From Bacteroidota bacterium (lineage in GTDB: Bacteria; Bacteroidota; Bacteroidia; 2-12-FULL-35-15), in the NCBI GenBank assembly GCA_023251805.1, contig JAHEYB010000036.1:1-36887 (forward strand): DNA of 36,887 nt. Reading direction: 5' to 3'. The translations under genes and the position numbers were made by a program. The notes under the pieces are model-generated. The model searched no databases. It was not told the origin of the DNA and saw nothing but the letters and a program-made list of their open reading frames with translations. Every line of letters starts with the position of its first letter. Within the stretch, counting starts at the first letter, position 1. This document shows positions 1-7,563 of this stretch, one piece after another.

Positions 1-107
1 TGCTTTGAAAAAACATTTTGCTCAATCATTTTTTGATATATAAAATTATCGATCGAGCTATCATCAATTAAATAAACTAAATCGATGGAAAATCTTGCAT
101 CTACCAT
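1..107 (-). CDS. Response regulator receiver protein, N-terminal part
   Basis: Read on the minus strand from an ATG at 107-105, this opens a frame running off the left edge of the window (35 codons visible). The peptide contains VYLIDDSSIDNFIYQKMI, which matches the acidic-pocket start of a receiver domain and closely resembles LIDDNDIDNFINEKMI in the response regulator at 1385-1804. In this family the paired aspartates bind Mg2+ next to the phosphoacceptor Asp, which lies outside the window. It is divergent from the histidine kinase at 335, so the kinase sits between two sister regulators. Only the N-terminus is seen, so an output domain cannot be excluded. Confidence 0.75.
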   Translation of the reverse strand, partial: MVDARFSIDLVYLIDDSSIDNFIYQKMIEQNVFSK

Positions 108-334
108 ATTTTTAATATGCCAAAATTATATATTAAAGATATGGCATTGCCCGGATTGTTTTTTTCCTTCTATTTTTATAGTATTTCTGATGTAAGAAAA
201 AGCACAAAAATGGTAAAAAATATGCCTTTTGGCTTGTTACTTTTGTGTTTTTTGACATATTTTAGAATTTAATCTGTTGCGAAGTATTATTTTGGTAAAT
301 CTTAAATCGTAATAGTTAGTAATAATTAATTTGT
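108..334. other. Intergenic region between divergent two-component genes
   Basis: This 227-bp AT-rich gap separates the left-edge response regulator (minus) from the histidine kinase (plus) and should hold both promoters. On the minus strand a TATCTTTA element, one base from TAnnTTTG, lies upstream of the regulator ATG. A weak inverted pair CACAAAA/TTTTGTG is present around 211-246. I see no convincing operator or terminator. Confidence 0.3.
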
Positions 335-1393
335 ATGGATGAAGTAAAGTATCGCTTGCTAGTTGAAAATTCATCCGACTCTTTTTGGGCTATAGATGAG
401 AATTACAAGCTTACAAGTTTCAACAATTCGTTTTTTGAAAGCTCAAAACTTTTCTATGGTGTTTCACCTTTTATCGGAATGTCTGTAATGGATTTCTTAA
501 ATTCCAACAACAAAACAAATTGGTTACCATTATACAACAGAGTACTTAAAGGAGAATTTTTTTCTGAGGAAATTATTGAGCACACCTTGGGTTTGCAATT
601 ATGTTTTGATGTTTCATTTAATCCGATTACTGTCAATTCAGTGATATGTGGCGCGGCCATTTTTTCAAAAGATATTACAGCACGGAAAAATATTGAACAG
701 CAATTAGAATATAAAGTAAATGAATTAAATACTTTTGTTTATAAAGCAACCCATGATTTGCGCTCACCATTAGTTTCAGTTATTGGTTTGGTTCAACTCG
801 TAAAACAAGAAACAGCATTATCTGAAATCCAGAATTATATTGATATGATTGGGCAAAGCGTGCAAAAAATGGACCACTTACTCATTGATTTAGTAAAAAT
901 TGTGAATGTTTCTCAAGGGCAATTGGCAAAAGACAAAATAGATTTTGTTTGGATTGTAGATGAAGTTTTAGACTCTTTAGCTTTTCGACCGGAATTTTCT
1001 AAAATTATTTTTCGTAAGCATTATAATGTTGACATTGATTATTATGGCGACAGTGGTTTAATGAATTCTATTTTGCAAAATATTATAGATAATGCAATTA
1101 AATACAAGAAAAAAGAGGATGAACCCGAGCCTATGATTATTATTGCAATAGATGTAGATGCTTCACAAGTTAAAATTGGGATAACTGATAATGGGATTGG
1201 AATTCAGGAGGGATTAGTAGAAAAGGTATTTGATATGTTTTACAGGGCTACATCAGCATCCGATGGAACAGGTTTAGGTCTGTATATAGTAAAAACTGCT
1301 GTTGAAAAAATGGGTGGGAAAATTAATTTGAGCAGTGTTTATGACAAAGGAACTAGCGTGAGCATTGTTATTCCTAATTTTAGTTCAATCTAA
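335..1393 (+). CDS. Soluble PAS-domain sensor histidine kinase
   Basis: The 352-residue protein has a PAS-like sensor at about 1-120 (it ends with FSKDITARK, a typical PAS exit), a HisKA dimerisation region with the H box ATHDLRSPL (phospho-acceptor His140), then a HATPase_c domain with an N box around DNAIKY (Asn253), a G1 box DNGIGI (Asp285) and a G2 box GTGLGL. There is no transmembrane segment or signal peptide, so it probably senses a cytoplasmic cue; the ligand is unknown. Its 3' end overlaps the convergent response regulator at 1385-1804 by 9 bp, and another regulator diverges from its 5' side. Phosphotransfer to those receiver proteins is inference from position. Confidence 0.9.
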   Translation: MDEVKYRLLVENSSDSFWAIDENYKLTSFNNSFFESSKLFYGVSPFIGMSVMDFLNSNNKTNWLPLYNRVLKGEFFSEEIIEHTLGLQLCFDVSFNPITVNSVICGAAIFSKDITARKNIEQQLEYKVNELNTFVYKATHDLRSPLVSVIGLVQLVKQETALSEIQNYIDMIGQSVQKMDHLLIDLVKIVNVSQGQLAKDKIDFVWIVDEVLDSLAFRPEFSKIIFRKHYNVDIDYYGDSGLMNSILQNIIDNAIKYKKKEDEPEPMIIIAIDVDASQVKIGITDNGIGIQEGLVEKVFDMFYRATSASDGTGLGLYIVKTAVEKMGGKINLSSVYDKGTSVSIVIPNFSSI

Positions 1394-1804
1394 TTTTCCC
1401 AAGTCGATTTGAATTAGTGGCTTGTATAAAAAAGAAACAACATTTTTATATGCTTTAGATTTTTCTAAATCGCAAGGATTTAGTGAAGTAGTTAGCATTA
1501 TTATTTTAATTCTTGGAATAAAATTATATGGAAGATTTTGAAATTCTTCTAGAAAATGAAATCCATCTAAGATAGGCATGTTGATATCTAAAAATATATA
1601 GCTTGGAATTAAATCTTCTGATAAGTTTTGAAATGTTGAAAGATTTTTCAAAAACTCCAAGGCACTTGTAGTGCTTGTGTGAGTGTATACATTTTCTGAA
1701 AAGCTTGACGACTTAATCATTTTTTCATTGATAAAATTGTCAATATCGTTATCATCAATTAACATTACCGACTTGTACTTGTAGTTATTTTGTATGGGTT
1801 TCAT
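1385..1804 (-). CDS. Single-domain response regulator
   Basis: The 139 residues make one receiver domain and nothing else. Visible signature residues are Asp17 and Asp18 in LIDDND, the phosphoacceptor Asp73 in FLDINMPILDG, the switch Thr105/Thr106 in MLTTSL and Lys128 in YKPL. There is no DNA-binding or enzymatic output domain, so it would act by protein contact or as a phosphorelay intermediate. It converges on the histidine kinase at 335-1393 with a 9-bp overlap of the coding ends and resembles the partial regulator at the left edge, suggesting duplication around the kinase. Confidence 0.9.
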   Translation of the reverse strand: MKPIQNNYKYKSVMLIDDNDIDNFINEKMIKSSSFSENVYTHTSTTSALEFLKNLSTFQNLSEDLIPSYIFLDINMPILDGFHFLEEFQNLPYNFIPRIKIIMLTTSLNPCDLEKSKAYKNVVSFLYKPLIQIDLGKLD

Positions 1805-1851
1805 ATATCTTGATTGAAAATCAAAAATAGTAAATTAATTTTAGTTTTGCT

Positions 1852-2409
1852 TCATTTTGGCTTTATACTACTTGGTGAGGTAATGCCACTTGATTCATTT
1901 ATTTTTGATTTGATATGTTTGGTGTATTTGGTATCGTATTCAAATACACTAGTAGTTTCATTAAATTTAATAAGTGCTACGGGAAAATCAAGGTAATAAT
2001 CATCTGTATTTTTCTTTTCTTTAAAAAGTTCAACTTCAAACTCAAACGTAAATTTTACATCACCAATTATAATAGCATCTGGCATTTTAGTTGAAATTCC
2101 AACCGAACGTGTCACATATCCAAGTTTTGAAATTTCAACGGTGTAATAACAATTTTTTGCTAAATCAAATGAAAATGCATGTTCATGGTATACCACATTG
2201 GTAATTTCTTCCCATTGCATTTCCTCATTTTCTTTATAAAGTTTTACAATCACTCCGTCAATCGGAATAGTTTTTTCTACCGCTAATCCAATAATTTTTA
2301 AGCAAATAGTGGTATCATCTTTTATTGACGTTTTACTTTGACCAGAAATAGTTATTGTTTGAAAAATGAATAATGAAATGAGTACGAAATAGATTTTTGT
2401 AAATTTCAT
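1852..2409 (-). CDS. Secreted protein, possible carboxypeptidase-regulatory-like fold
   Basis: This 185-residue protein starts with a signal peptide (MKFTKIYFVLISLFIFQTIT..., likely cleaved near SGQS). The mature part reads as a beta-sandwich of the type found in CarboxypepD_reg or PEGA-like domains: DGVIVKLYKENEEM, then YYTVEISKLGYVTRSVGI, the usual motif in which a surface domain modifies a core fold. A short charged tail follows the domain. The neighbours do not explain its role. The family assignment rests on pattern only and no function is claimed beyond a likely periplasmic or surface location. Confidence 0.6.
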   Translation of the reverse strand: MKFTKIYFVLISLFIFQTITISGQSKTSIKDDTTICLKIIGLAVEKTIPIDGVIVKLYKENEEMQWEEITNVVYHEHAFSFDLAKNCYYTVEISKLGYVTRSVGISTKMPDAIIIGDVKFTFEFEVELFKEKKNTDDYYLDFPVALIKFNETTSVFEYDTKYTKHIKSKINESSGITSPSSIKPK

Positions 2410-2544
2410 TTAGCCTCCTTTTTATTGTTCTTCAAACTTATGATTAGTTTGATTGGCAAGCTAACCTATATTTTACCGAAATAACAGATGTAAGATTTTT
2501 GGTTGTTTTGTGGTGAGAATGGGGAATAAAGGAGGGGTATTAAC

Positions 2545-3426
2545 TCAACCATGGTACCCAAATCGCTTTAGTTGCGTATCACTATCTCTCCAATCTTTGT
2601 TTACTTTTACAAATAATTCGAGAAAAATTTGTTTTTGAAAAAATTCTTCCATGTCTTTACGCGCTTCTGTTCCAACTTTTTTCAATGCTTTGCCTTGATG
2701 TCCGATTATAATTCCTTTTTGTGAATCACGGACCACCATTATTTCAGCACGAATTTTAATGATTTTTTCTTCGTTTTTAAATGTTTCAACAACAACTTCA
2801 ACTGAATAAGGGATTTCTTTTTTATAGTTGGTTAAAATTTTTTCTCTTATTATTTCTGAAACAAAAAAACGTTCAGGCTTGTCGGTTAATTGATCTTTGT
2901 CATAAAAACCCGGACTTTCGGGAAGTAAAGCTAAAATTCTATCAAATACATAAGTGACATTGAATTTTTCCAATGCAGAAACAGGAATCACTTCTGCTTT
3001 AGGAACTTCATTTTTCCAGTACTGTACTTTTTCCTCTAATTTATCTTGTGTTGAGAGGTCAATTTTGTTTACCAATAAAAGCACGTGTGCGCTTGTGTTT
3101 TTAATTTTATGCAGCACCTTTTCCTCTATTTTAATATCTTCATAAATATCAGTTACAAATAAAATAATGTCAGCATCTTGCAAGGCAGTATTTACAAATT
3201 CCATCATTGATTCTTGTAGCTTGTAATTGGGTTTGAGCACCCCGGGAGTGTCAGAATAAACAATTTGAAAGTCTTCTCCGTTAACGATTCCCATAATTCT
3301 GTGGCGGGTGGTTTGGGCCTTAGATGTAATAATAGATAGCCTTTCACCCACCAATACGTTCATTAGCGTTGATTTACCAACATTTGGAGAGCCAATAATG
3401 TTTACAAAGCCTGATTTATGAGCCAT
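2545..3426 (-). CDS. era: GTPase Era
   Basis: Era binds the 3' end of 16S rRNA and acts in 30S subunit maturation. The 293 residues show G1 GSPNVGKST (12-20), G3 DTPG (59-62), G4 NKID (120-123), G5 SAL (150-152), and a C-terminal KH domain with the GxxG loop IIGHQG (240-245), ending in the typical KDWRDSDTQLKRFGY. I chose the ATG at 3426-3424, giving MAHKSGFVNIIGSPNVGKS. An upstream in-frame start at 3483 would add 19 hydrophobic residues foreign to Era and would overlap the fMet promoter at 3449-3480. It diverges from the tRNA/GIY-YIG island and from der. Confidence 0.96.
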   Translation of the reverse strand: MAHKSGFVNIIGSPNVGKSTLMNVLVGERLSIITSKAQTTRHRIMGIVNGEDFQIVYSDTPGVLKPNYKLQESMMEFVNTALQDADIILFVTDIYEDIKIEEKVLHKIKNTSAHVLLLVNKIDLSTQDKLEEKVQYWKNEVPKAEVIPVSALEKFNVTYVFDRILALLPESPGFYDKDQLTDKPERFFVSEIIREKILTNYKKEIPYSVEVVVETFKNEEKIIKIRAEIMVVRDSQKGIIIGHQGKALKKVGTEARKDMEEFFQKQIFLELFVKVNKDWRDSDTQLKRFGYHG

Positions 3427-3448
3427 TTCAAAAAATGTTAATAAGATA

Positions 3449-3480
3449 TTTGGACTACAAAGAAACAAAATATATCTTTG
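3449..3480 (+). promoter_or_regulatory. Bacteroidota-type promoter for the fMet tRNA unit
   Basis: TTTG at 3449-3452 is followed after 20 nt by TATCTTTG at 3473-3480, an exact match to the -33 TTTG / -7 TAnnTTTG pattern of the primary sigma factor in this phylum. It points toward the tRNA remnant and the intact tRNA at 3663, whose unit ends at the terminator at 3740-3770. It also lies just upstream of era on the other strand. Confidence 0.75.
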
Positions 3481-3545
3481 CACCGCAATTTTAAAAGCTG
3501 GAAAGGCTTTTCGTACAGAGAAATAGTATAAACCAAGATATATTG

Positions 3546-3567
3546 CTCCGAAGGAGTTCCTTCGGAA
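3546..3567. repeat. 22-nt palindromic insert in the tRNA remnant
   Basis: TCCGAAGG (3547-3554) and CCTTCGGA (3559-3566) form a perfect 8-bp inverted repeat around AGTT. Removing 3546-3567 restores continuity with the intact tRNA locus (ATATATTG then CGGGGTGG), so this looks like an insertion rather than part of the ancestral sequence. Confidence 0.75.
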
Positions 3568-3593
3568 CGGGGTGGAGCAGTTGGTAGCTCGTT

Positions 3594-3629
3594 GGGCTCA
3601 TATTCTTCAAAGAAGAACATCGGTTCAAG
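3594..3629 (+). repeat. Direct repeat A, altered tRNA anticodon/T-arm segment
   Basis: This 36-nt segment (GGGCTCATA, a 15-nt palindrome, CATCGGTTCAAG) matches repeat B at 4028-4063 at 32 of 36 positions. Both carry the same 15-nt replacement where the functional tRNA has a 10-nt stretch, so A and B are closer to each other than to the intact tRNA between them. Confidence 0.85.
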
Positions 3630-3662
3630 GGTTTAAAGTAAAAGTAGTTCTTAAAAATATAT

Positions 3663-3735
<73 letters not shown>

Positions 3736-3739
3736 CTAT

Positions 3740-3770
3740 AGCCGATTCTTTAAATAGAATCGGCTTTTTT
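3740..3770 (+). terminator. Intrinsic terminator after the fMet tRNA
   Basis: AGCCGATTCT (3740-3749) and AGAATCGGCT (3756-3765) form a perfect 10-bp stem with a TTAAAT loop, followed by a T run to 3770. It begins 4 nt after the tRNA and ends 8 nt before the GIY-YIG ATG, so it should separate tRNA transcription from the nuclease gene. Confidence 0.92.
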
Positions 3771-3778
3771 GTTATATT

Positions 3779-4027
3779 ATGTATGCAGTTTATATTCTAT
3801 ATTCTTATAAGTTCCACAAATCGTATGTGGGCTTTACTACTAATCTCATAGGTAGATTTAAATCTCATAATGAGCTAGGTGAAGATTTCACTAAGCGTTA
3901 TCGACCTTGGATAGTTATTTATTGTGAATATTTTGAAGATAAAAAAGAGGCAGTAAAAAGAGAAAAATATTACAAGGCAGGAAAAGGATATTATGAAAGA
4001 AATGAAATCATACAAAAGCTAAGGTAA
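3779..4027 (+). CDS. Small GIY-YIG family nuclease linked to the tRNA
   Basis: This 82-residue single-domain protein belongs to the UvrC-type GIY-YIG group (YhbQ/UPF0213-like). Visible signatures are VYI (Tyr5) and YVG (Tyr16-Gly18) for the GIY and YIG strands, Arg26 in IGRFKSH, His30, and Glu62 in KREKYYKAGKG, the position of the metal-binding Glu. Length is normal for the solitary family and no key residue is missing. The ATG is 8 nt after the tRNA terminator and the stop codon (4025-4027) directly abuts direct repeat B, a tRNA-derived segment. Solitary members have no firmly established role. The placement between a functional tRNA and a tRNA remnant suggests a homing-like element, which is inference. 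Confidence 0.88.
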   Translation: MYAVYILYSYKFHKSYVGFTTNLIGRFKSHNELGEDFTKRYRPWIVIYCEYFEDKKEAVKREKYYKAGKGYYERNEIIQKLR

Positions 4028-4063
4028 GGGCTCATATTCTTCGAAAAAGAACATCAGTTCGAG
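4028..4063 (+). repeat. Direct repeat B, tRNA-derived segment after GIY-YIG gene
   Basis: GGGCTCATA (4028-4036), the 15-nt TTCTTCGAAAAAGAA (4037-4051) and CATCAGTTCGAG (4052-4063) reproduce repeat A with four substitutions. The 5' half of the tRNA is absent here, so this is only an anticodon-to-T-arm remnant. It begins at the first base after the GIY-YIG stop codon. Confidence 0.85.
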
Positions 4064-4126
4064 ATTGGTTTCCTTTACTTACAGGCAATATAGAAAGTCC
4101 TACTTAAATAGTTTGTATGCTGTTTA

Positions 4127-4162
4127 TTGAGCTGTCAATAAACAATTATTATACTACCTTTG
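4127..4162 (+). promoter_or_regulatory. Likely der promoter
   Basis: TACCTTTG at 4155-4162 fits the -7 consensus TAnnTTTG exactly. A TTG at 4127-4129 lies 25 nt upstream, longer than the usual 19-22, so only the -7 box is strong. Transcription would start near 4168, leaving about 25 nt before the der ATG at 4193 and ruling out a start upstream of it. Confidence 0.6.
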
Positions 4163-4192
4163 CACTCTTTTAATTCAAGAAATAAAAGACTA

Positions 4193-5497
4193 ATGTCAAA
4201 TATCTTAGCCATAGTAGGTCGTCCAAATGTTGGTAAATCAACCATTTTTAATCGGTTAACCGATAGCAGAAAGGCTATTGTTGATGCTGAGTCGGGGGTA
4301 ACAAGAGACCGGCATTATGGTAAATCGGAATGGAATGGCTTAGAATTTTCAGTAATTGATACAGGAGGGTATGTGAAGGGTTCGGATGATGTGTTTGAAG
4401 GCGAAATTCGTAAACAGGTGCAGTTAGCAATTGATGAGGCAAATGCAATATTGTTTGTGCTGGATGTGGCTGATGGGATTACAGATGATGATAAAGTAGT
4501 TGCTAATATTCTCCGTAAGGGTAAAAAGAAAGTATTCGTTGTTGCAAATAAGGTGGATAATAATGTGCGCCAGGGTTTGGCAGGAGAATTTTATGCACTC
4601 GGATTAGGAGAAGTTTACAATATATCTGCGATAAGTGGTAGTGGTACTGGTGATTTGCTGGATGAGGTGGTAAAAGTGTTTGATAAAGATGTGGTAGATG
4701 AGCAGCTCGATATACCAAAGTTCGCAATTGTTGGTCGCCCCAATGTTGGCAAGTCATCAATGATTAATGCCCTTTTAGGAAAGGAACGAAACATAGTAAC
4801 AGCAATAGCAGGAACTACTCGGGATTCAATTAATACGCGTTATACTGCTTTTGGACATGATTTTTTATTGATAGATACTGCAGGTGTTCGCAAAAAATCT
4901 AAAGTAGAAGAGGATTTGGAATTTTATTCGGTGATGCGTTCCATTCGTGCTATTGAAGATTGTGATGTTTGTTTATTATTACTAGATGCTACTCTCGGAT
5001 TAGAAGCGCAGGACATTAATATTTTTCACCTTGCAGTAAAAAATCGAAAAGGAATTGTTATTGTAGTTAATAAGTGGGATTTAATTGAGAAAACAACCAA
5101 TTCAACCAAAGAATACGAAGAAAAAATTAGAGAAAAATTGGCTCCTTTTAAAGATGTTCCAATTGTATTTACTTCTGCCTTGACGAAACAGCGGGTTTTA
5201 AAAGCAATTGAAATTGCAGAAAAAGTTAATGTGAATCGAACTAAATCTATTAAAACGAGAGAGCTAAACGATGTGATGCTTCCTATTATTGAGCATTCAC
5301 CACCTGCAGGAATCAAAGGAAAGTATGTGAAAGTGAAATTTATTAATCAATTGCCAACGCATGCTCCAACGTTTGCTTTTTATTGTAATCTTCCTCAGTA
5401 TGTCACAGAATCCTATATGCGATTTTTGGAAAATAGATTGCGTGAAAACTTTGATTTTACTGGAGTTCCCATCCAAATTTTTATGAGAAAGAAATAA
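4193..5497 (+). CDS. der: Ribosome assembly GTPase Der (EngA)
   Basis: Der has two tandem GTPase domains and acts in 50S subunit maturation. In the 434 residues the first domain shows G1 GRPNVGKST (9-17), DTGG and NKVD (119-122), and the second G1 GRPNVGKSS (181-189), DTAG and NKWD (293-296). A C-terminal KH-like domain follows, ending [13 protein letters not shown], which is typical. The ATG at 4193 ([12 protein letters not shown]) is preferred over a TTG at 4160 because the latter lies inside the -7 promoter element. It is divergent from era, with the tRNA/GIY-YIG island between them. Confidence 0.97.
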   Translation: MSNILAIVGRPNVGKSTIFNRLTDSRKAIVDAESGVTRDRHYGKSEWNGLEFSVIDTGGYVKGSDDVFEGEIRKQVQLAIDEANAILFVLDVADGITDDDKVVANILRKGKKKVFVVANKVDNNVRQGLAGEFYALGLGEVYNISAISGSGTGDLLDEVVKVFDKDVVDEQLDIPKFAIVGRPNVGKSSMINALLGKERNIVTAIAGTTRDSINTRYTAFGHDFLLIDTAGVRKKSKVEEDLEFYSVMRSIRAIEDCDVCLLLLDATLGLEAQDINIFHLAVKNRKGIVIVVNKWDLIEKTTNSTKEYEEKIREKLAPFKDVPIVFTSALTKQRVLKAIEIAEKVNVNRTKSIKTRELNDVMLPIIEHSPPAGIKGKYVKVKFINQLPTHAPTFAFYCNLPQYVTESYMRFLENRLRENFDFTGVPIQIFMRKK

Positions 5498-5540
5498 TTT
5501 CTCCACTTCGCTCGAAATGACACGATAGATTGTCAGTTTT

Positions 5541-6149
5541 TTAGTTTTTCTTTTTAAAATCCAAATCTATTCGAAATTCAAAATTAATAAGGTGTCTATA
5601 TTTGATATCGGTTTCAAACGATGCCAGAGCAGGTCGATACATAGCAGCAATTGAATAATACTTACTAAAACGGTATTCTATTCCCAGCGACAAGCCCAAT
5701 GTTTGGTCTGATTTTTTATAACTACTTACACTGTCGATTGTACTAGCTACTCTAAAATTGTAATTTGTAAAATTAAATCCGCCAACAAAATTTAAATCCT
5801 CATATACCGGGTGATGATAAATTAATTCATAATAAGAACAAGCAATACTCGTTTTTAGTTCTTTTTTTGAAAAATTAATTGAGCCTAATGGTGAAGACAA
5901 ATCCTCCGTTATGCTTGCATTGAAGGAAATTTTAGTCAGGTCTTTTTTATAGTAACCAGAAAGCCCTAATCCAAAAAATCCAAAAGTACGTTCGCTTTTG
6001 TTTTTGTAATAGTTTACATAATAATAGTAATTTATCCAGGGAAATGAAAGTGTGATACCATAATTTGAATTGCTTTTTACCTTCTCTGTTTGAGCCAGGG
6101 ATGGCAGCAGAAAAACAAAAATAAAAAACAAGGTAATTAAATATTTCAT
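5541..6149 (-). CDS. Predicted outer-membrane beta-barrel protein
   Basis: The 202-residue protein starts with a clear signal peptide (MKYLITLFFIFVFLLPSLAQ, cleavage after Ala-Gln). The rest is rich in alternating hydrophobic and polar residues and aromatics, as in outer-membrane strands, with regular strand-turn spacing (ITLSFPWINYYYYVNYY, GLSLGIEYRF, YSIAAMYRPALAS). It ends with FEFRIDLDFKKKN, a terminal-strand pattern. About 8 to 10 strands would fit. It lies downstream of metK but is separated from it by a terminator at 6162-6195. No family name is recognised and no substrate can be proposed. Confidence 0.65.
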   Translation of the reverse strand: MKYLITLFFIFVFLLPSLAQTEKVKSNSNYGITLSFPWINYYYYVNYYKNKSERTFGFFGLGLSGYYKKDLTKISFNASITEDLSSPLGSINFSKKELKTSIACSYYELIYHHPVYEDLNFVGGFNFTNYNFRVASTIDSVSSYKKSDQTLGLSLGIEYRFSKYYSIAAMYRPALASFETDIKYRHLINFEFRIDLDFKKKN

Positions 6150-6161
6150 CTATTAAATTAA

Positions 6162-6195
6162 AACGCCTCATCCTTAACTAACAGAATGAGGCGTT
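6162..6195 (-). terminator. Intrinsic terminator of metK
   Basis: AACGCCTCAT (6162-6171) pairs with ATGAGGCGTT (6186-6195) over 10 bp around a 14-nt loop. Read on the minus strand the stem is followed by TTTTAATTT. It lies 18 bp past the metK stop and just before the next minus-strand ATG. Confidence 0.8.
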
Positions 6196-6213
6196 ATTGT
6201 ATAAATATGAAAA

Positions 6214-7467
6214 TTATTTCAATTTAAATGCTGCTTTTACTTTTGCAACATAATCTAACTTTTCCCAAGTAAACAACTCTACTTTCAACGTTTTTGTTTT
6301 ACCATCAGGAGCTTTGAATGTTTTTGTAACAACCTCATTTTTTCTACCCATGTGTCCGTAAGCAGCAGTTTCGCTATACATTGGAGTACGCAATTTAAAA
6401 CGTTGCTCAATAAAGTATGGGCGCATATCAAAAACAGATTCAACCATTTTTGCAATTTGGCCGTCCGTCATTTTCACTTTAGAAGTACTATAAGTATCAA
6501 TAAAAATACCCATAGGTTGTGCAACACCAATTGCATAAGAAACTTGAACTAAAACTTCGGAACAAACTCCTGCAGCAACTAAGTTTTTTGCAATATGACG
6601 AGTAGCATAAGCAGCTGAACGATCTACTTTTGACGGGTCTTTCCCTGAAAATGCACCACCACCATGTGCTCCTTTTCCACCATATGTGTCAACAATAATT
6701 TTACGACCTGTTAAACCGGTATCGCCATGAGGGCCACCAATTACAAATTTTCCTGTTGGATTAATATGATAATTTATTTTATTGTTAAACAAATGAGCAT
6801 ACTTAGGATATTTCTTTTTAACTCTAGGAATTAAAATATCAATAATATCTTTTTTGATTTTTGCTAGCATTTTTGCTTCAGCATCAAAATCATCGTGTTG
6901 AGTTGAAACTACAATTGCATCAATACGAACGGGAATATTGTTGTCGCTATATTCTAGTGTTACTTGAGATTTTGCATCAGGACGCAAATATTTAATTTCT
7001 TTATTTTCTCTGCGCAAAGCAGCCAACTCCAATAAAATACCATGAGCTAAATCAAGTGCTAAAGGCATATAGTTATCCGTTTCATTTGTTGCATAGCCAA
7101 ACATCATTCCTTGGTCACCTGCACCTTGCTCTTCTTTTTTCTTTCTGTCAACTCCCTGGTTAATGTCAGCCGATTGTTCATGAATAGCAGATAAAATTCC
7201 ACAAGAATTTGCTTCAAACATGTATTCGCTTTTTGTATAACCAATTTTGCGAATTACTTCACGTGCTATTTCTTGAACATCTAAATATGCTTTTGACTTT
7301 ACTTCACCAGCCAAAATTACTTGTCCAGTTGTAACCAATGTTTCACAAGCTACTTTCGACTGTGGATCAAAAGCCAAAAAATTATCAATTAAGGCGTCAG
7401 AAATTTGATCTGCTACTTTGTCCGGATGACCCTCCGAAACAGATTCGGATGTAAATAAATATCCCAT
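6214..7467 (-). CDS. metK: S-adenosylmethionine synthase
   Basis: MetK makes S-adenosylmethionine from methionine and ATP. The 417-residue protein has the family landmarks in order: GHPDK (13-17) with the catalytic His, the substrate-binding GAGDQG followed by [23 protein letters not shown] (P-loop-like phosphate binding), and [19 protein letters not shown]. Length is near normal; internal Lys-rich stretches such as [13 protein letters not shown] are usual for Bacteroidota members. The 96-bp gap upstream is too short for the known SAM riboswitches and shows no such fold. A TACTTTAG element there (minus strand) resembles the -7 consensus with one mismatch. Confidence 0.97.
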   Translation of the reverse strand: MGYLFTSESVSEGHPDKVADQISDALIDNFLAFDPQSKVACETLVTTGQVILAGEVKSKAYLDVQEIAREVIRKIGYTKSEYMFEANSCGILSAIHEQSADINQGVDRKKKEEQGAGDQGMMFGYATNETDNYMPLALDLAHGILLELAALRRENKEIKYLRPDAKSQVTLEYSDNNIPVRIDAIVVSTQHDDFDAEAKMLAKIKKDIIDILIPRVKKKYPKYAHLFNNKINYHINPTGKFVIGGPHGDTGLTGRKIIVDTYGGKGAHGGGAFSGKDPSKVDRSAAYATRHIAKNLVAAGVCSEVLVQVSYAIGVAQPMGIFIDTYSTSKVKMTDGQIAKMVESVFDMRPYFIEQRFKLRTPMYSETAAYGHMGRKNEVVTKTFKAPDGKTKTLKVELFTWEKLDYVAKVKAAFKLK

Positions 7468-7563
7468 TTAAAATTATTTTGTTTAATAAATTAGTAAAGA
7501 TTTTTTTAACGAGTGCTAAAGTACAATTTATTAAGTAATTGAGAAAACAAATTAATTGTCTTT

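Larger units (their letters stand above)
3538..3629 (+). pseudogene. Broken duplicate of the initiator tRNA gene
   Basis: Positions 3568-3602 are identical over 35 nt to 3665-3699 of the intact fMet tRNA, covering the D arm, the 5' side of the anticodon stem and the anticodon. The 8 nt before the tRNA body (ATATATTG) are duplicated too, at 3538-3545 and 3657-3664. Two changes destroy the copy. A 22-nt palindrome (3546-3567) sits in the acceptor stem after the G of ATATATTG. The 3' strand of the anticodon stem is replaced by the 15-nt palindrome TTCTTCAAAGAAGAA (3603-3617), after which CATCGGTTC of the T arm resumes. It cannot fold as a tRNA, though it is probably transcribed with the real one. 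Confidence 0.85.

Noticed and set aside
1814-1996. 60-residue plus-strand ORF opposite the secreted protein gene
   Set aside because: It lies antisense to the convincing minus-strand signal-peptide protein and shows no family features.
3427-3483. N-terminal extension of Era by 19 residues
   Set aside because: The added residues are hydrophobic and not found in Era, and they would be encoded through the fMet promoter; MAHKSGFVNIIG is the natural start.
5498-5540. Short motif CTCCACTTCGCTCGAAATGA after der as a terminator
   Set aside because: It lacks a stem and T run of terminator type. It looks like a piece of dispersed intergenic text, but one copy in the window is too little to call a repeat.
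7468-7563. SAM riboswitch upstream of metK
   Set aside because: The gap is under 100 bp and shows none of the conserved SAM-I or SAM-II style pairings; only a weak promoter-like box is present.
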